Source: Xiphophorus maculatus
Taxonomy: Eukaryota; Chordata; Actinopteri; Cyprinodontiformes; Poeciliidae
NCBI RefSeq assembly: GCF_002775205.1
Contig: NC_036462.1
Coordinates: forward strand, 29,329,084-29,393,083
Direction of reading: 5' to 3'
DNA: 64,000 nt
Positions 11,302 to 24,700 of this stretch are shown one piece after another (position 1 is the stretch's first letter; each line of letters starts with the position of its first letter). Both the position numbers and the translations under genes were made by a program. Below the pieces are notes generated by a model that did not search any database, was not told the origin of the DNA, and saw nothing but the letters and a program-made list of their open reading frames with translations.

Positions 11302-13938
11302 ATGGTGTTCTTCACCTGCAACGCATGTGGCGAATCCTTGAAAAAAGCCCAAGTCGACAAACATGTAATGAAGTGCCGTGGGTGCCAAGTTCTGTCCTGT
11401 ATCGACTGCGGAAAAGACTTTTGGTAATAACTGTTTTCTTTTACCAGCTGGGTTTTTTTTTTTATAGATGCAGTATTGTCAAAATGTGCTTCATTTTAAA
11501 CAAGTCCAATGACACTGGCCATATGCTTCATGTCATTATCATGGAGGAACCTCTCCCACATCCCAAACCAGATCCTATCCAGGATTGCCCTCCATTTAGC
11601 TCATCTTCCCATCAACTCTAACCAGCTTCTGTGTCCCCACTAAAAAAAAACCCAAAACACAATATTAAGTATAATGCTGCCAATTCAATGTTCTTGATAT
11701 TTACACAATTTTGTGTCAGAGCACCTTATTCCTTTCATGTTTTGTGGCGAGTCGTGCAATTCTAACACATAAAATCATAGTAAAATACATTATAATTAGT
11801 GGCTGGAACACGACATTGCAGAATGTGAAAAGAATTCCAGGTGTTTTGAAACGTTTTTTTGCAAGGCACTTCACCACATTTAAGATGGTGTCTCATCTTG
11901 GTCGTGTCACACGTAGGGGCGAGGACTACAAAAACCACACTAAATGTATCAGCGAGGATCAGAAATACGGTGGAAAAGGTTACGAGGCCAAGGCGAATAA
12001 AGGAGATGTGAAACAGAAGCAGTGGTTACAGGTGAGCAGCCCTCATTGAACATTAGCATATGCGTGAGTAAGGAGGGTTGCTTCTCTTAATGCTCGTCTT
12101 GTTGTACTTTTGTCATGCAGAGAATCAATGAAGCCATGAACAAACCCGGGGTCAGCGCTAAGCTGAGGGATGTGCTCTACCAAGTTAGCGGTTATGAAAA
12201 CGTGCCGAGGAAAAAGGCAAAGTTTCAGGTTGGTATTACGTACAACATTAAAAGCTTTCATTTCGTTTAAAGTGCTTTAAATGACGGAGGAAAGCTATGG
12301 GTGAGTGAATGCCTTGTGACCACATGATCAGTGATAAATTTATTTTTTTTCTCTCTCTCTCTCTTCAGAACTGGATAAGAAGCAGTTTAAAAATATCAAA
12401 CACTGGGCTACAGGAGGAGGTGTGGGAAATAATTGCTGCTGCAGACAGTGTAAGTTATTTTAGCTTGTTTTATCAAGATAACCTTCATGCGCTTGGACGT
12501 CCCACATTTTTTTGTGCTTTGGACCTTTTGATCAGTTAGAAGCAAACATGTCTTTTTTGTATAAAAGATGTCTGAAGCCTTAGATTTCAGTATATTTATT
12601 AGTTGTATTTAAATGTTCTGATAAGGACCTATAAAAGCACTTTATTGCTTTACTTAATGTGTTAATGTTACACTTAATGTGTTAATGTTACTTGAGCTCT
12701 AGTGTTGCTGGTATTGATATTTTGATAATTATATGTTACAACGAGAAATGAAGCCTTGCGCTCTGTAGCGCTGGCCTTTTATATGCACACCTAGATTAAT
12801 TTATATGTCTGCTTGTTTAATAATGGATGTAAAAAAATGTTTAAAAATGTACTTAATTTTTTATCACCCATCTATAAGTCTCCTCCGGCCACACAAATGA
12901 CCAAAGAACCTGCCGACATGGAGGCTGACATCCGAGTGGACACCAACGGAGCTGAGCACCAAGAAGACCAGTCGAACACTGAGGAGGAGAAGAAGAAGAA
13001 GAAGCTGAACAAACGGGAGCGCAAAGAGGCCCGTCAGCAAAAGAATGGAAAAGCTCCCAAGAGAGATGAAAAAAGAACTGCAGAAGAACCAGAGAAAGGC
13101 CAGGCAGGCAAACAGAAAAAGAAGGATAGCAAGAGAAAACACAAAGGAGATGAAGACCAGACTGAGAACGGCGTTGAAGAAGTTTCCAAGAAAATAAAGA
13201 GTAAATAACATTTTATTCCTTTAAATTTAAATGGTCTGCTCTCAAAGCATGCATGTCATAATTATGTTAAGTTGTTTGTATGTATATTTACTTCAGATTT
13301 TATATTAAATATTGTTCTTTTGCAGTTGATGACGCTGCAGAGTCAGAGGAAACTGAAGATCAAGCCATGTCTCAGGGTAACACGGCCTTAGATTCACTTA
13401 AAGTTCTGGCACATTTTGGCATCACACTTCAATGAATATGTGTGTGGCTTATTAATTACGTCGCCAAAGAAATAAGAAAATATTTTGTATTAAGATTCCA
13501 GCAGAGGTCAGTGTCGGCTCTTTGTTTTCCCCGAGGAAATGACCCTCACCACACCTAACTATGTTTCCGATCACCCACACAGGCAAATTCAACTGGAAGG
13601 GAAACATCAAGGCAGTGCTGAGAGAGTCACCTGACCAGGAGCTGTCAGTGAAAAGACTCAGAAAGAAGGTGAGAAAGAAAGCTGTCTGCATGGCACACGT
13701 ATTCAACTTGACATCTGTCCTCTACCCTGAATGTGGCCATCTTTAAATACAAATCATAACTTAACATTGGGTAAGGAGTCTATTTTTCTGTCCTTTGCAG
13801 GTTTTGGCAGCCTACTACTCTTTCGCTGGTGACAGAAATTTCAAAACGGAAGATGAGCTGTTGGCACTTTTCAACAAAAAGGTCACCAAAAACCCCAAGT
13901 TTAGAGTTTTAAAAGACAGAGTGAAGCTTTTGAAGTAG
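11302..13938 (+). CDS. lyar: LYAR, cell growth-regulating nucleolar protein
   Basis: LYAR is a nucleolar zinc-finger protein linked to rRNA synthesis and processing and to cell growth. Coding exons are 11302-11423, 11917-12031, 12121-12228, 12369-12449, 12879-13200, 13326-13376, 13583-13668 and 13801-13938, all with GT/AG junctions. The sum is 340 codons plus TAG; human LYAR has 379. Residues 1-52 form the LYAR-type C2HC fingers (C6, C9, H21, C25, then C33, C36, H48, C51), starting MVFFTCNACGES as in human. Exon 3 carries the conserved VPRKKAKFQ. Exon 5 encodes an acidic then lysine-rich stretch (about residues 165-249), a likely nucleolar-targeting region shorter than in mammals. Exons 7-8 give the conserved C-terminal GKFNWKGNIK and NKKVTKNP region. 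It is divergent from ZBTB49 and upstream of TMEM128 in the same direction. Confidence 0.96.
11575..11640 (-). mobile_element. Tc1 transposon scrap, family A, in LYAR intron 1
   Basis: A short run including AGGATTGCCCTCCATTTAGC and CATCTTCCCATCAACTC matches the reverse complement of a common fish Tc1 transposase gene. No ends or reading frame survive. I use family A for this Tc1 family, whose intact copies have ends like CAGTGCCTTGCAAAAG. Confidence 0.55.
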
Positions 13939-14034
13939 ACTCCTCCTTTAACAGCATGTTCTCCATGGATTTAAATGAACGTTATTATCGCTGTTCTCCT
14001 TGGTGGCTTTTTATACGAATGAACAATTTCGAAG

Positions 14035-14040
14035 ATTAAA
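14035..14040 (+). terminator. LYAR poly(A) signal
   Basis: ATTAAA lies about 100 bases after the LYAR stop codon and is followed by a TTTTACG then GT-rich stretch. This gives a short 3' UTR. It is the nearest hexamer downstream. Confidence 0.55.
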
Positions 14041-15640
14041 TGGTTTTACGCAGTGAGCCTGGTCGTTGTAATCAATACACGCACGCTTGGAACACGCCAG
14101 TTCAGTTTAATGTATAAAATGACAGTTGCAACGGAAGGCTGCTAATGGCACCTTATCTGTGGGATTGGATGTTGCCGTGGGGAAGGGGGACAGGGTTAGA
14201 GACGCAGGGAGAGGTGCGCCTGAGCTGAATCCGACTCTCACATGGGACGAAGCTAATGCACATTCCTCCGCACTGCGAACGGGGTTCACTTGGCCGGAGA
14301 CACAGAAGCTCCATAGAAGCAAGACGCCTGGTGTCAGCCTCAGGTGAAGTTTTAATGCTTTCTGATTTTCCACGACTAGAATAAGCAGAAAAAGAAGGAC
14401 ACACACACTTACAGAGAATGAGTAAACCTGCCCAGCTTTATGAAGCTCCTCTAATCCCAGAAGGTTTAACACTGACGCTCATTCATCACGCTACTTACCT
14501 GTAACACTATATGGCATACTCTGGGTTTTACTTGAGCTGTTACTCAAGTTTGCTAGTATTAAAATTGTTTTCTCATTCAGCCTGCGTCAGTTGGATTTAA
14601 GTCTTGTATTTTGATCCAGACCACACAGGATACTGAATTAATCACATCTATGCTGTTTTGAAGGCATGGGGTTGTTTTAAAAACAACCCCATGCCTTCAG
14701 TTTAAATATCTTCTCATAAAACTCCAGGAACTTGTCATAAGTTGCTAGGGTCAGAAGGTCCTAGCAATCTAATGATGAGCACTATTCTAGTTGTTGATCA
14801 ACTAGAATAATGTTCTTGTTATAAGATTAACTACCTGACCACAAAGGTGGTCAGTTATAACTGTTTTTCAGCTAAAATAAAACTGAACCAGAAAGTACTC
14901 GCTATTTATCAGTGTGTACGCTTTAATTTCTCCCTTCAGAGAGTTCAGAAGTAGGACAACCGTGTCAGATTCTTGCTCTATGTAAAGGTATACAGTGAAC
15001 TTAAGATGAGGTGTGGCACATAGCCAGCTACTATGTATTCTGTAAAGTTAATTACTGAAGGAAGGAAAATAACATAAAAAAAAAAAATCTTAATTTTCTG
15101 TTTGACACAAGATAGTCAGATAGGCTGATTCTTTATAGATAAGATGCACGGTAGCCTTTGTTTACATGCTGCAGAGAACATATAAAGTAAACCTTTTTCT
15201 TGGAAAAAAATGATCCTGCATGAAATTAATCACATCTTTGGTCTTTGTTGTTAAAAATAGCTCAAGTTCAGTCGATTGGATAGTTATGGCAAGTTAAGAG
15301 AGACTTCTGGTGTATCCCATCAGTTGAAAGGTGGTCAAGTTAATTTTCTTTAGAAAGCTAAGTTGTAATTATGAAATGCAAAGTTCAAATTTTGTTGCAT
15401 CTCAGAATTATGAGATGCTAAATTATAAGGTATCAAAGACAAAAAAAATAGAAGCTAGCTTACTAAAATCTGTACTTTATCTTAGAAAATGAATGATTGT
15501 CACACTTATGAATATGTTAACTGTATTCAATAAGGTATTCTGTTTTCAAAGTACAGAGGCATTGTGTACAATAATTTGGTCATGTCTTTTTATGGTCATT
15601 ACTTATTTACAATTTAAAAAAAAAAAAAACTACAACTGTC
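14041..15640. other. LYAR-TMEM128 intergenic spacer
   Basis: No gene is recognised in this 1.6 kb. A GC-richer block at about 14120-14480 has overlapping open frames on both strands that match nothing I know. The inverted repeat cluster at 14659-14854 is listed separately. The rest is AT-rich with short homopolymers. Confidence 0.5.
14659..14854. repeat. Cluster of four consecutive inverted repeats
   Basis: Four hairpins follow one another. The first has perfect 20-bp arms (14659-14678 and 14680-14699) around a single A. The next have 8-bp arms with a 10-nt loop (14742-14767), 11-bp arms with a 5-nt loop (14783-14809), and 8-bp arms with a 4-nt loop (about 14835-14854). No transposase or target duplication was seen. 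Confidence 0.8.
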
Positions 15641-15647
15641 CTCGTTC

Positions 15648-15688
15648 TTACGTCATTGGCAAGCGACGCTGCGTCCCAACAGGAAGTG
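15648..15688 (+). promoter_or_regulatory. Likely TMEM128 core promoter motifs
   Basis: About 70-105 bases upstream of the TMEM128 ATG lie a CRE-like TTACGTCA overlapping ATTGG, a reversed CCAAT box (15648-15659), and an ETS-like ACAGGAAGTG (15679-15688). The same CRE plus ETS combination occurs in the ZBTB49/LYAR spacer. No TATA box is evident. Support is motif matching by eye. Confidence 0.4.
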
Positions 15689-15753
15689 TCTTCAATTCAG
15701 TTGGCTTTCAGAGCTAAAGTGAGTTGAAGAAGAACAACAATAAAAAAAAAAAA

Positions 15754-18700
15754 ATGTTCAATGACAGCGAGCTGGCGACGCTGCGGAACAGATTCAAGAG
15801 AGATGCGGAGCTGCTCATGCAGGCGACGACGTCGGCCGTCGATGGTGAAAAGAGTAAGCTTAAAAATGCTACGCCGGCTAACTACGTTAGCTTCTTGAAG
15901 TAGTTCAGTGTGTTGGAACGTTGGAATTGGAAGACGGTAACCGGTTCACGTTCACTCCTCCGTCTGTTCCCGTCAAATGTTTTGTCATTAGAGAAGTAGT
16001 TTTAGACACAGTAATATGACACGCTGCTAACATGAGAGAAGAAAAAAACGTTAAGGGGTGCATTAATACAGACATGTACATCTATATTAAAGTCTAATGT
16101 TAGTCATTTTAACTTTCTGCCTCTGTCGATGTGTACTGCTGACATGGAAGTAATTTAGTTTGTGGGTTTATGACAGTTTTTGTTTTTATGCACCGTTTCC
16201 CCTCACTGCAATAAACCATGTACATGACACAAAAGGCACAATAATTAGACACCTCTTGCATAGCCCAGTGATCTATTCATCATAAAATGATGAATGAATC
16301 ATAAAGCGATGAATAGATCACTTTGAATTTATGATGAATAGTTATCTATTCATCATAAAGTGATGAATAGATAACTTTGAATCTATTCATTCAAAGTGAT
16401 GAATGAATAGATAACTCCCTATTTGGCCTAACAATAGGGAGAGATTCAGGAAGGTTAAATACGTCTCAAGGTGGCTGGCTGCATTTGTAATGCTATAGTA
16501 AGCATCTCTAAACATTTTGGGATTATTCCGATTTTGCAAGCAGTGCAATCCTGCCCACAATTCCTTGCAAAGGTTTTCATGCTCCGATTGTGTCACTCCT
16601 GACAACCACAAATTTCTATATGTTTTATTAGGATTTAACTTGACAGACCAATACAAATGTGTGTTTTAGTGTGAAGTAGAAGGAAAATGATATGGCCCAC
16701 TCAGTACTTTTTAAAACTATTATTTGCTAAATAGTTTTTTATTTTTGCTCTTTGTTGTTACAAGTAGCTCAAGTTCAGTTGGTTGGATAGTGAGCCTCTG
16801 TGTCAATCTTCAAACCTTTCTTTACATTTACCTATGGAATTGGTCTGGACTGTAGTCGGACCATTGAAGCAAATGATTTTGTTTGACCTGAAAATGAAAC
16901 TTCTTGCGGCTTTCTTTGAACAGTGCTTTCCTTTTAATAGTTGTCCTATTAGGTGGACGATCATCTCGGGAAAATAGTTCAGTAACCTAATCATCCTTAA
17001 GCATGTCTTATATAGGCTTTCAGAACAATTCGTTTAAGGGTATCAAAGTAAATCAGATCTTGTACTAATACAGACTAGTTTTATTTGTAAAATCAATCAG
17101 TGCTTCCCTTTTAATTATGCAGTAAGTCTATGTTGGTCTGAAGCAAAACTCCAGTAAAATAAATATATTCAGGTTTGTTTACACGATGTGAAAACATGTA
17201 TGAGGTAGAAAAATGCTTATCACATAAAATGACCATTCTCAATTCATCTGACTACCACAATCCTTATCTCAAATTTCAGAGTTAGACCATCTTTCACAGT
17301 CTTTTACCAAATTTTACATTAAAAACATGCTATCAATTAAATCTTGGTCCTCCACTAGATTGCAGAATGGATGTCACTACTGAATATTACTTCTTTCTTT
17401 TCCTGTGTTTTATTATTATTATTATTATTTTTATTTTTTTTAGGAAAGTGGGCAATTTTCTAGCTTTGAAGCTATCACTGGCACAAATCCAGCAATTCAT
17501 AATTGTTTTAATTCTAATCAGAAACTTTGTCGACTCTGATATGTGATCTAGAAACTGCTCTCATATATTCCTGTGGGTGATTGACAAGATGTTTTTCAAT
17601 GGCTATACATATTTTTTCTAAACTTTAAATCTTGGTGCAGCTTATGTTTTTTTAGGCCAGTGAGTTCATTGGGAACTCTGCACAGAGGAGTCCAGCATGC
17701 CTAACCATTTCAGCAGCCAAAAACAGGCTCAGAGACGTTTAATCAGCCAGTAAATTATAGAGATTAATAGCTTTCCGAAAGGCAAGATTATCTTCAAGAA
17801 ACCTATCGGTTTCACCTCAAAAGCTGCTTAAATCTGACAGAAGGAGATTTGCACATTCTGTTAAGGCAAGATAAAGCTCACATTTGCTTGTAAAAGCCAT
17901 ACTATAAGATAAGACACTGTTTCTCGTAGTTTTCCAGTATTTCCTTTTGAGTTTTCATTGATACTGATACTTTTTTAAAATTTTTTACTTCCTTTATTTA
18001 ACTAGGTAAAACCCCATTGAGACCTAGATCTCCTTTTCAAGAGGGACCTGGGCAGAAATCTGCAACACACAATAACCTGGTTACACAACAGTAAAGAAAA
18101 AGAAAAGTAAAAAAAATAACATATATATTCTTTTTGAAAGTTTTGAAGTTCAAGTATACAGCTCTGGTTGGAGGTTTACATCCACTCATCAATTTGAATG
18201 TCATATTCTGAGCGTTTACTGTTTATTATTATAAACATTAAACGTATAGTGGCTTTTATTTGTGGTGGCATAATTATACAACAATAATTGAAAGTAGATT
18301 TTATGTAATTGAGGTTACATCCTCAAAAATTGACATACACCATGTCTAATATTTGTTTAAATGATCCATAACAAGTCACAGAGAACCTAGAGAGTTCTCT
18401 GTAGCCATCAGAACGTTTCTGGCAGAATTCTGGTTTTATATTTGACCGACGCTCTGGGGAAAACTACCAACGATCAGTTAAAGTGGTGTGTGCACTGGTA
18501 CAAACCTGGCTTTAACTGTCTAATCTATAGGTTTTCAATAGGGTAGAGTTAGAGACCACTCCGGAAAATTCATGTTAGCCTTATGGTCCATGTTTATCCT
18601 TCCCCAAAGCAGTTTTGATGTGTGTTTGGAATCCTTGTCTTGATCATCAAAACCAAACTTCGACCAAACTCATCGACATCTGATCAAAGATGTATGATTT

Positions 18701-21700
18701 GGAGAAAGTTGTCTGTCCTCATTATTCCACCCATAATGTGCAATTCACCAGTCCTGCTGCCAGTGATCAAACCTCACTCCATGATACTACCGCCACCATG
18801 CATGACAGTGTGTGCAGTGTTTTTAGGTCGAAACGCCTCAGCCCGACTTCTCCAAGCAATCGTTCTGTTTCTGAGGGTGAGAGTTTGGGTCAGATGGCTG
18901 AAACTTGGACACGGAATTAGATTTGCCCACAGAACAATCGTTTTAACAAATTTTGGAGTGAATAAAGAGGGTCAAATGTAATCTTAAAACTTTTCAGGAT
19001 TTGGGGATCATGCTTACAATAGTGGTCTGTGCCTGGAAACAATCAGTTTAAGTGAGTTTTACCAATTCTGCCAGGAATTACAGAATTATAACAGATGCTT
19101 GATGATTACAAAAACCAGCCACTTCTTAAAAAGACATTTGGGCAAATATTAGTGTTGTTTGTAAGTACGGTATGTATTTGTAGGAATACTTTTGACCCAA
19201 GGTGCATTAGATCCACAAAGGTAAATCCACATTAAGTTCTTGTTTTTAAAACGTTCTTCTTCTTGTTCCAAGAAGACTGAAGTCTTCTTGGAACAAAATT
19301 ACTCTCGGATGTATTAAGTTGCTACACTTTTCCAACTTTTGACACATGTCACCTTTCAGGTCAGGAGGAAAAAGATCTGAAGCCCCTCCCTCGCATCAAC
19401 AAGCACTCCGTTTTCTGGATCGTGGCATCGGTAGCTGTGACTTACTATGCAGATTTCCTGCACGTCATTGTGGAGAACGATGATGTCAAAAGGTAAAACC
19501 GATTCCCAAAAATACTTTAGCATAAGTCAAAACCAGATTTAGTAGGCATAAAATTTCTCCCTTTAGCATTGTGAGTTTTAAGATATTTTTACCCAAATCA
19601 GAGCAGAAGCATGAAGACATTATGTTATCGCAACTATAGAGACAGTATAGCTTTAAAGTGGTGTAGATAAGTGACAAAAAAGCAAGCCCCTTTCCAGATA
19701 TACTATTTTACATCCTAAAGCATAAATAAAAGCAATCAGTGTTCTTATAATTACTCTGCAATTGTAATACTAAATAAAAAGGACATGATCAAGTCAAAGA
19801 CTTGTAATATTAGGGTCCTTTATTCACTATGTTTAATAACATGGAATACAATGGTTTTACAATATAGATTACACAGAGAAGTAAACATTTACACATCATG
19901 ATCAAAGAGGATCAGTTACACAAGGTAATTAACTCATTCAGCATATGTTCATGTACTGCCTACCAGGTTTTTTTTCTATTAGAAGAGACATTATGCTTTG
20001 TGTCCTGTATGTAGCTCTTGACCCTTCAGCTTTACATTTCCTCAAAATATATTCATGTCTCATTTTTGCCAAAGTCCGACTTAGATCATCTCTTGCACTG
20101 TGGGGTACTGATTATAATATACGAGTCATTATTAGGAAGGTAATCCCGAATTAGCCATTAAATCTGGTGAAGCTGAGATTAAACACAGAACAAAATTGCT
20201 AAAAAAAAAAAAAAACGTATTAAAGGAGGGTGAGGTTTGAGAACTGGATTGCCAAATCACAGCAAATTTAAAATCACAAGACAATTTGTCTTATCTTTAG
20301 CCTTTCAAAAAGTTTTCTCTGAAGGTAGGTTTACAATTTGGTAAACCACAGTTAATCTCAAACATTATACACCTCTGTCAAACTCAGTAGGACAAAAAAT
20401 AAGGCGAGATAAATAATTTTAGAAAACTGCTTTCATTTTGACCTTGTGCAATTCGACAAAAAAAAAAAACAACTACCATACTTGAGGAAAAATGTACAAG
20501 AATTGAAAGCTGCAACAACTTGGTTGGATTGGCGTGGAAATCTTTCATGATCTACTTAATTCGTTTAGACATTTGATGTTTTCAAGTTCATCTTGTCATG
20601 AGTTACAGTTATCCGATTCATTTAAAATAAGGTTAAGTGAACCATGGTTGGTTTTTTTATGTAAATACTCATTAAATTTTTTTTTAGCTAAAGCCATAGT
20701 TTTCAGAAAAGTTCCAAAGGATCTCGTTTTATAAAGGCGTCAACTCACGTGTCAGTCTGTCAAGAAAAGCATTGTGCGTATAACAATGGTACAAAGAAGA
20801 CAGTCATTAAAAGTTCAGATACAAAATGGGACAGTGACATTACAGAAACTGAATGTTCTTCCCGAACTTATACAAAGATGAGACATGAGCTTGTCAAGCA
20901 GACTGCCAGAAAAGGTGTCTGCAACACTGGAGGATCCGAGGAAAGGGATCTGGTTGCAAAACGGCAGGGAAAAAAAAAAACCTAAACAAAGAAAAAAACA
21001 CCCAGGCTTGGCTGAAATTTCACAAAACCTGGTGACAGAATGTGTTCTAGTCTGATAAAACCAAAGTTGAACTTTTGGGCCACAGTTGACAAAAGCACAC
21101 CAAACATATTTGCTCACCACTCCAAATCATTAGGTTAAAGTTGTCCCATCTCTTTAAAAAAATGTAAAAATTTAAAACCTCTTAAAGATGAAAAGGGTGA
21201 TGCTAAATCCGATGGTTTGAAAATGGTTCATATGTGTGTGAAGGCAGACAAGGGAATACATCTGGTAGTACAATGTATGTTTGGTACAAATGAAATTCTG
21301 TGTATTTGCAAAAGAACACCAAGTTGAAGTCCTATCGTGCTCTGAACTTTTAATCAACACCTCTACATGTGAGCATATCACCTGTTTTATCCTCTTTGGC
21401 TTCCTGCTCCTTTTAGAATTTGATTTTAAAATGTTACTGCTTGTTTTTAAAGCTCATAACTGCCTTGCCCAACCTTACTTCTCTGAACCTTTTACTCTTC
21501 CCGTGGGAAGACTAAAGTCTTCCTCAGGGACCTCAGGGGGATCCCTGAGGTCATCAAACCAACTTTTATTAGATGTCCCAAAAACTAGGCTAAAGCATTG
21601 GGGTGACTGGGCCTTTTCAGTGGCAGCACCTCGACTCTGCAACAATCTCCCTCTACACCTTCGCTCCACCTCTGACCCCAAAGCTCAAGACTCATCTCTT

Positions 21701-24700
21701 TAGACAGGCTTTTAATACCATGTAGCGTCGTGGCATGTTTCCTTATCTTTATTGTTGTTTTCTTTTTCTTGCGATAAATCTTACAGAAGGTTTAAGAGGT
21801 CACCTGTAGCAGGCAGTGGACTAATCGGATCTTATATGCTCTGAAAACGTTTGCGAAGAATAGATAGATCGATGTGACGTACTAATAGTCTTCTACCAAG
21901 GAAGACTGAATGGAAAGTTTCTTCAAAAGTGTATTTTATGGGTGTGTACACTAAAGCGCAGGATAAAATTACCACATTGTATCTTTATTTTCTGCTGTGA
22001 CAGGTAGCTTAAAAGGATGAGGGATTGTTTATTTGTATTCTTTATATAATATATATTTGTCAAGTTCAGACATTCACATTTTAAGAAAGGAACTCTGATC
22101 AAATAGTGCTTAGTCATTGTCAAACATTAGTTTTTTTCATTCACAAACTTCTGGAACAGTGGATTCAATACAAAAGAAGCCACTGACATATGATACGACA
22201 TGGAGCACATGATGTGATACCCTGTTCTGTTTCTATTGAACCTGTACAGCCGATGGAATAAATGCACCTTTCCTTGTTCTTTCAGCTGGTGGTTTAACGT
22301 CGGTCTGATACTCCTTGGGATCTGCTTGTCTCTGGCTATGTTTTGCATTGTGTACCTTGAGTGGTTCAAAGGCATTCAGCACTATGACCAGGAGTACCCA
22401 GCCATTCCTCCCATTACCACCGCAGCCTTTATTGCTGCATCATGCAGGTAAAACACACACAGAAAGGGAGAGAAAAATGCCAGCATATGTGTATGTTAGA
22501 TAATGCTGCATTTTGTTCCAAATCATCTGAAATTCAAGGACAGATTTTTGCTTCTGCAATATAGAAAAAATTCCCCACCCAAAGTAGCTATATTTCCCCT
22601 TTAAATGACCTTATTATTATTTTTTTAATAGTAGGAAATATAAAAATTGTACCACAAAAGATAAGATCGATAAGACATACCACAATATTTAAAAAAAAAA
22701 AAAAAATTCAAAAGAATATTTGAGGCCCAAGTACTAAAATGCTTAAAGTCTTGTTAGTAGCGTTTTGCTTTCAAGACAGTAATAGGTTTGCATTAAAAAA
22801 ACAAGGGTTATATAGTTGTTCAACACTAGTTTAACTTGACTAAGAGGCCAGTATATTCTGTTAACTTGCTATTTTCTTTGTAAAGACTTTATGTTTATAA
22901 AGGTAAATCTAACAAATCAACAAACCTTTTCCAATAACAAGTTTTTTTGGTACCATTTTTCTCCCACAATCACTTCCACAGCATAATCCAGGACTAAATC
23001 AGATTGCCAGGATAGAAATGTACAAAGTGACGTTGATAGGGAGGTAGTACTTTCTAGGCAAACTCGGAACCAAGAGTGGAGGATGATAAAAAAAATGTTA
23101 CTAAATGGGTGAATATCCCCTTCGTTTTCTTTCTGTCACGTTGCAGGTTTTACTCCTTTGCAGTTTTAAGATTTTCAGAGTCAAAAGTCAAAGTCAGCTT
23201 TATTGTTAACATAGATCCAACTTGACATTTCCATCCTCACGAACCCACGGTGCAGCATGCTGAAACAGCATCTGAAAGCCAGCATCATAACAACAAACAA
23301 GCAATAAAATAAGATGCAAAATAACAAGAAGTAACATAGCACACTGTGGTAGATGAATAAAGTGGCTGGTGTAGTCCCTGATGTGTTAATGTTTTAAGTG
23401 ATAGTGTCTGTGTAGGTGGGAGTTTTTTTTTTTTTTGCAAATACCAGATTTAACTCAGTCATCCATGAACATCAGTGTTTTACAAAGTTTACATTCAAAT
23501 AAATCAATAATATCAGCCGACTTTTGTGGGAGTATTTGATTTTAAAGAGGTGCTGACTTTTGCTGTCAGCCTTTGATTCAAGCCTTTTTAAAAATTTTAA
23601 CCTGTAAATATATTCTAGTGTTTGTGTTTCAGGATGAAAAGTAAAGGATATAGAACGTAGAACGGCCAAAAACTACAGGATACATTTAGGTATTTAGTGT
23701 GGAAAAAAAGAGCAAAAACAGGCAGAGTTGGGCAAAACTTGACACACCACCAGCTGATGATGCTGCGGATGTTCTTTCCTGGCAGGACTTGGAATGTCCC
23801 CACACTGCCAAACGTACCAATAGTTACTTGACCGTGGTATCACTGTGCTTATTTGACAAGGAAACTGGCCTGACTTAAACTTCATAGAAAAGCTATGCAG
23901 CATTGCCAAGAGGAAGAGAAACAGTAGAGCCAACAATACAGACAAGCTGAAGCGTACATTTACAGTAAATTGGGTTTCCTTAACGCCTTAGCGGAGCCAT
24001 GAGCTCCATGCCACACAACACTGATGATTTGATTCAGCAGTATTCAGCGCATATATTATACAGTGTGCAAAAATACTTACCAGTAGTTCTTAACTTTTTT
24101 TTTTTTTGCTTGTTTAGTTTTGTTTTTGGCTTAAAGCAATATTCTTATTTTAAAATAAACTGAACTTTCAGGCCATCCTTATTTAAAGGGTGAGAAATAA
24201 TTCTTGAAATAAATCACTGTGTATGCAATAATACTGTATGGGAGAAACTTTTTAATTGCAAAACTGAACTACATAAACCTTTGTGTATTGTAACATATTG
24301 AGGTGAACCGGTAATTTAACTTTTTGGTTAGATTTTAGATTTTCCAGAGCTGCAGTTATTCATCACATAGTTAAATAAATTACAGATAATTCATTCAATT
24401 TTATTTTGCTATTTAATTTTAGTAACTTACTGGCTACGTTTCCCAGTTACATTGCATAATATAATAGTGTTTAGTTCAGTGTTTCTCAACCTTTTTTTGG
24501 CCCCTATCCATTACCAATTCTGGGTAATGGATAAGGGGATCCATTATCCAGGTCCTTCACCGCCCCCCATCAAAGAAGATGTAGGATACTTAAAAAATAA
24601 ATTCCCAGAGAACAAAAAAGCCATATGAATAGAAATTATTTCTACAGGCGTCAACAAAAAATGCAATGGATGGACATTCAACTTAAAATCGGTAGACCTA

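Noticed and set aside
12864-13211. Minus-strand 115-codon ORF rich in leucine and phenylalanine
   Set aside because: It is the antisense of the lysine-rich LYAR exon 5; AAG and AAA codons read in reverse give L and F.
14107-14472. Overlapping ORFs after LYAR as a separate gene
   Set aside because: Both strands are open, but there is no recognisable motif or splice structure, and the region is close to the LYAR poly(A) site.
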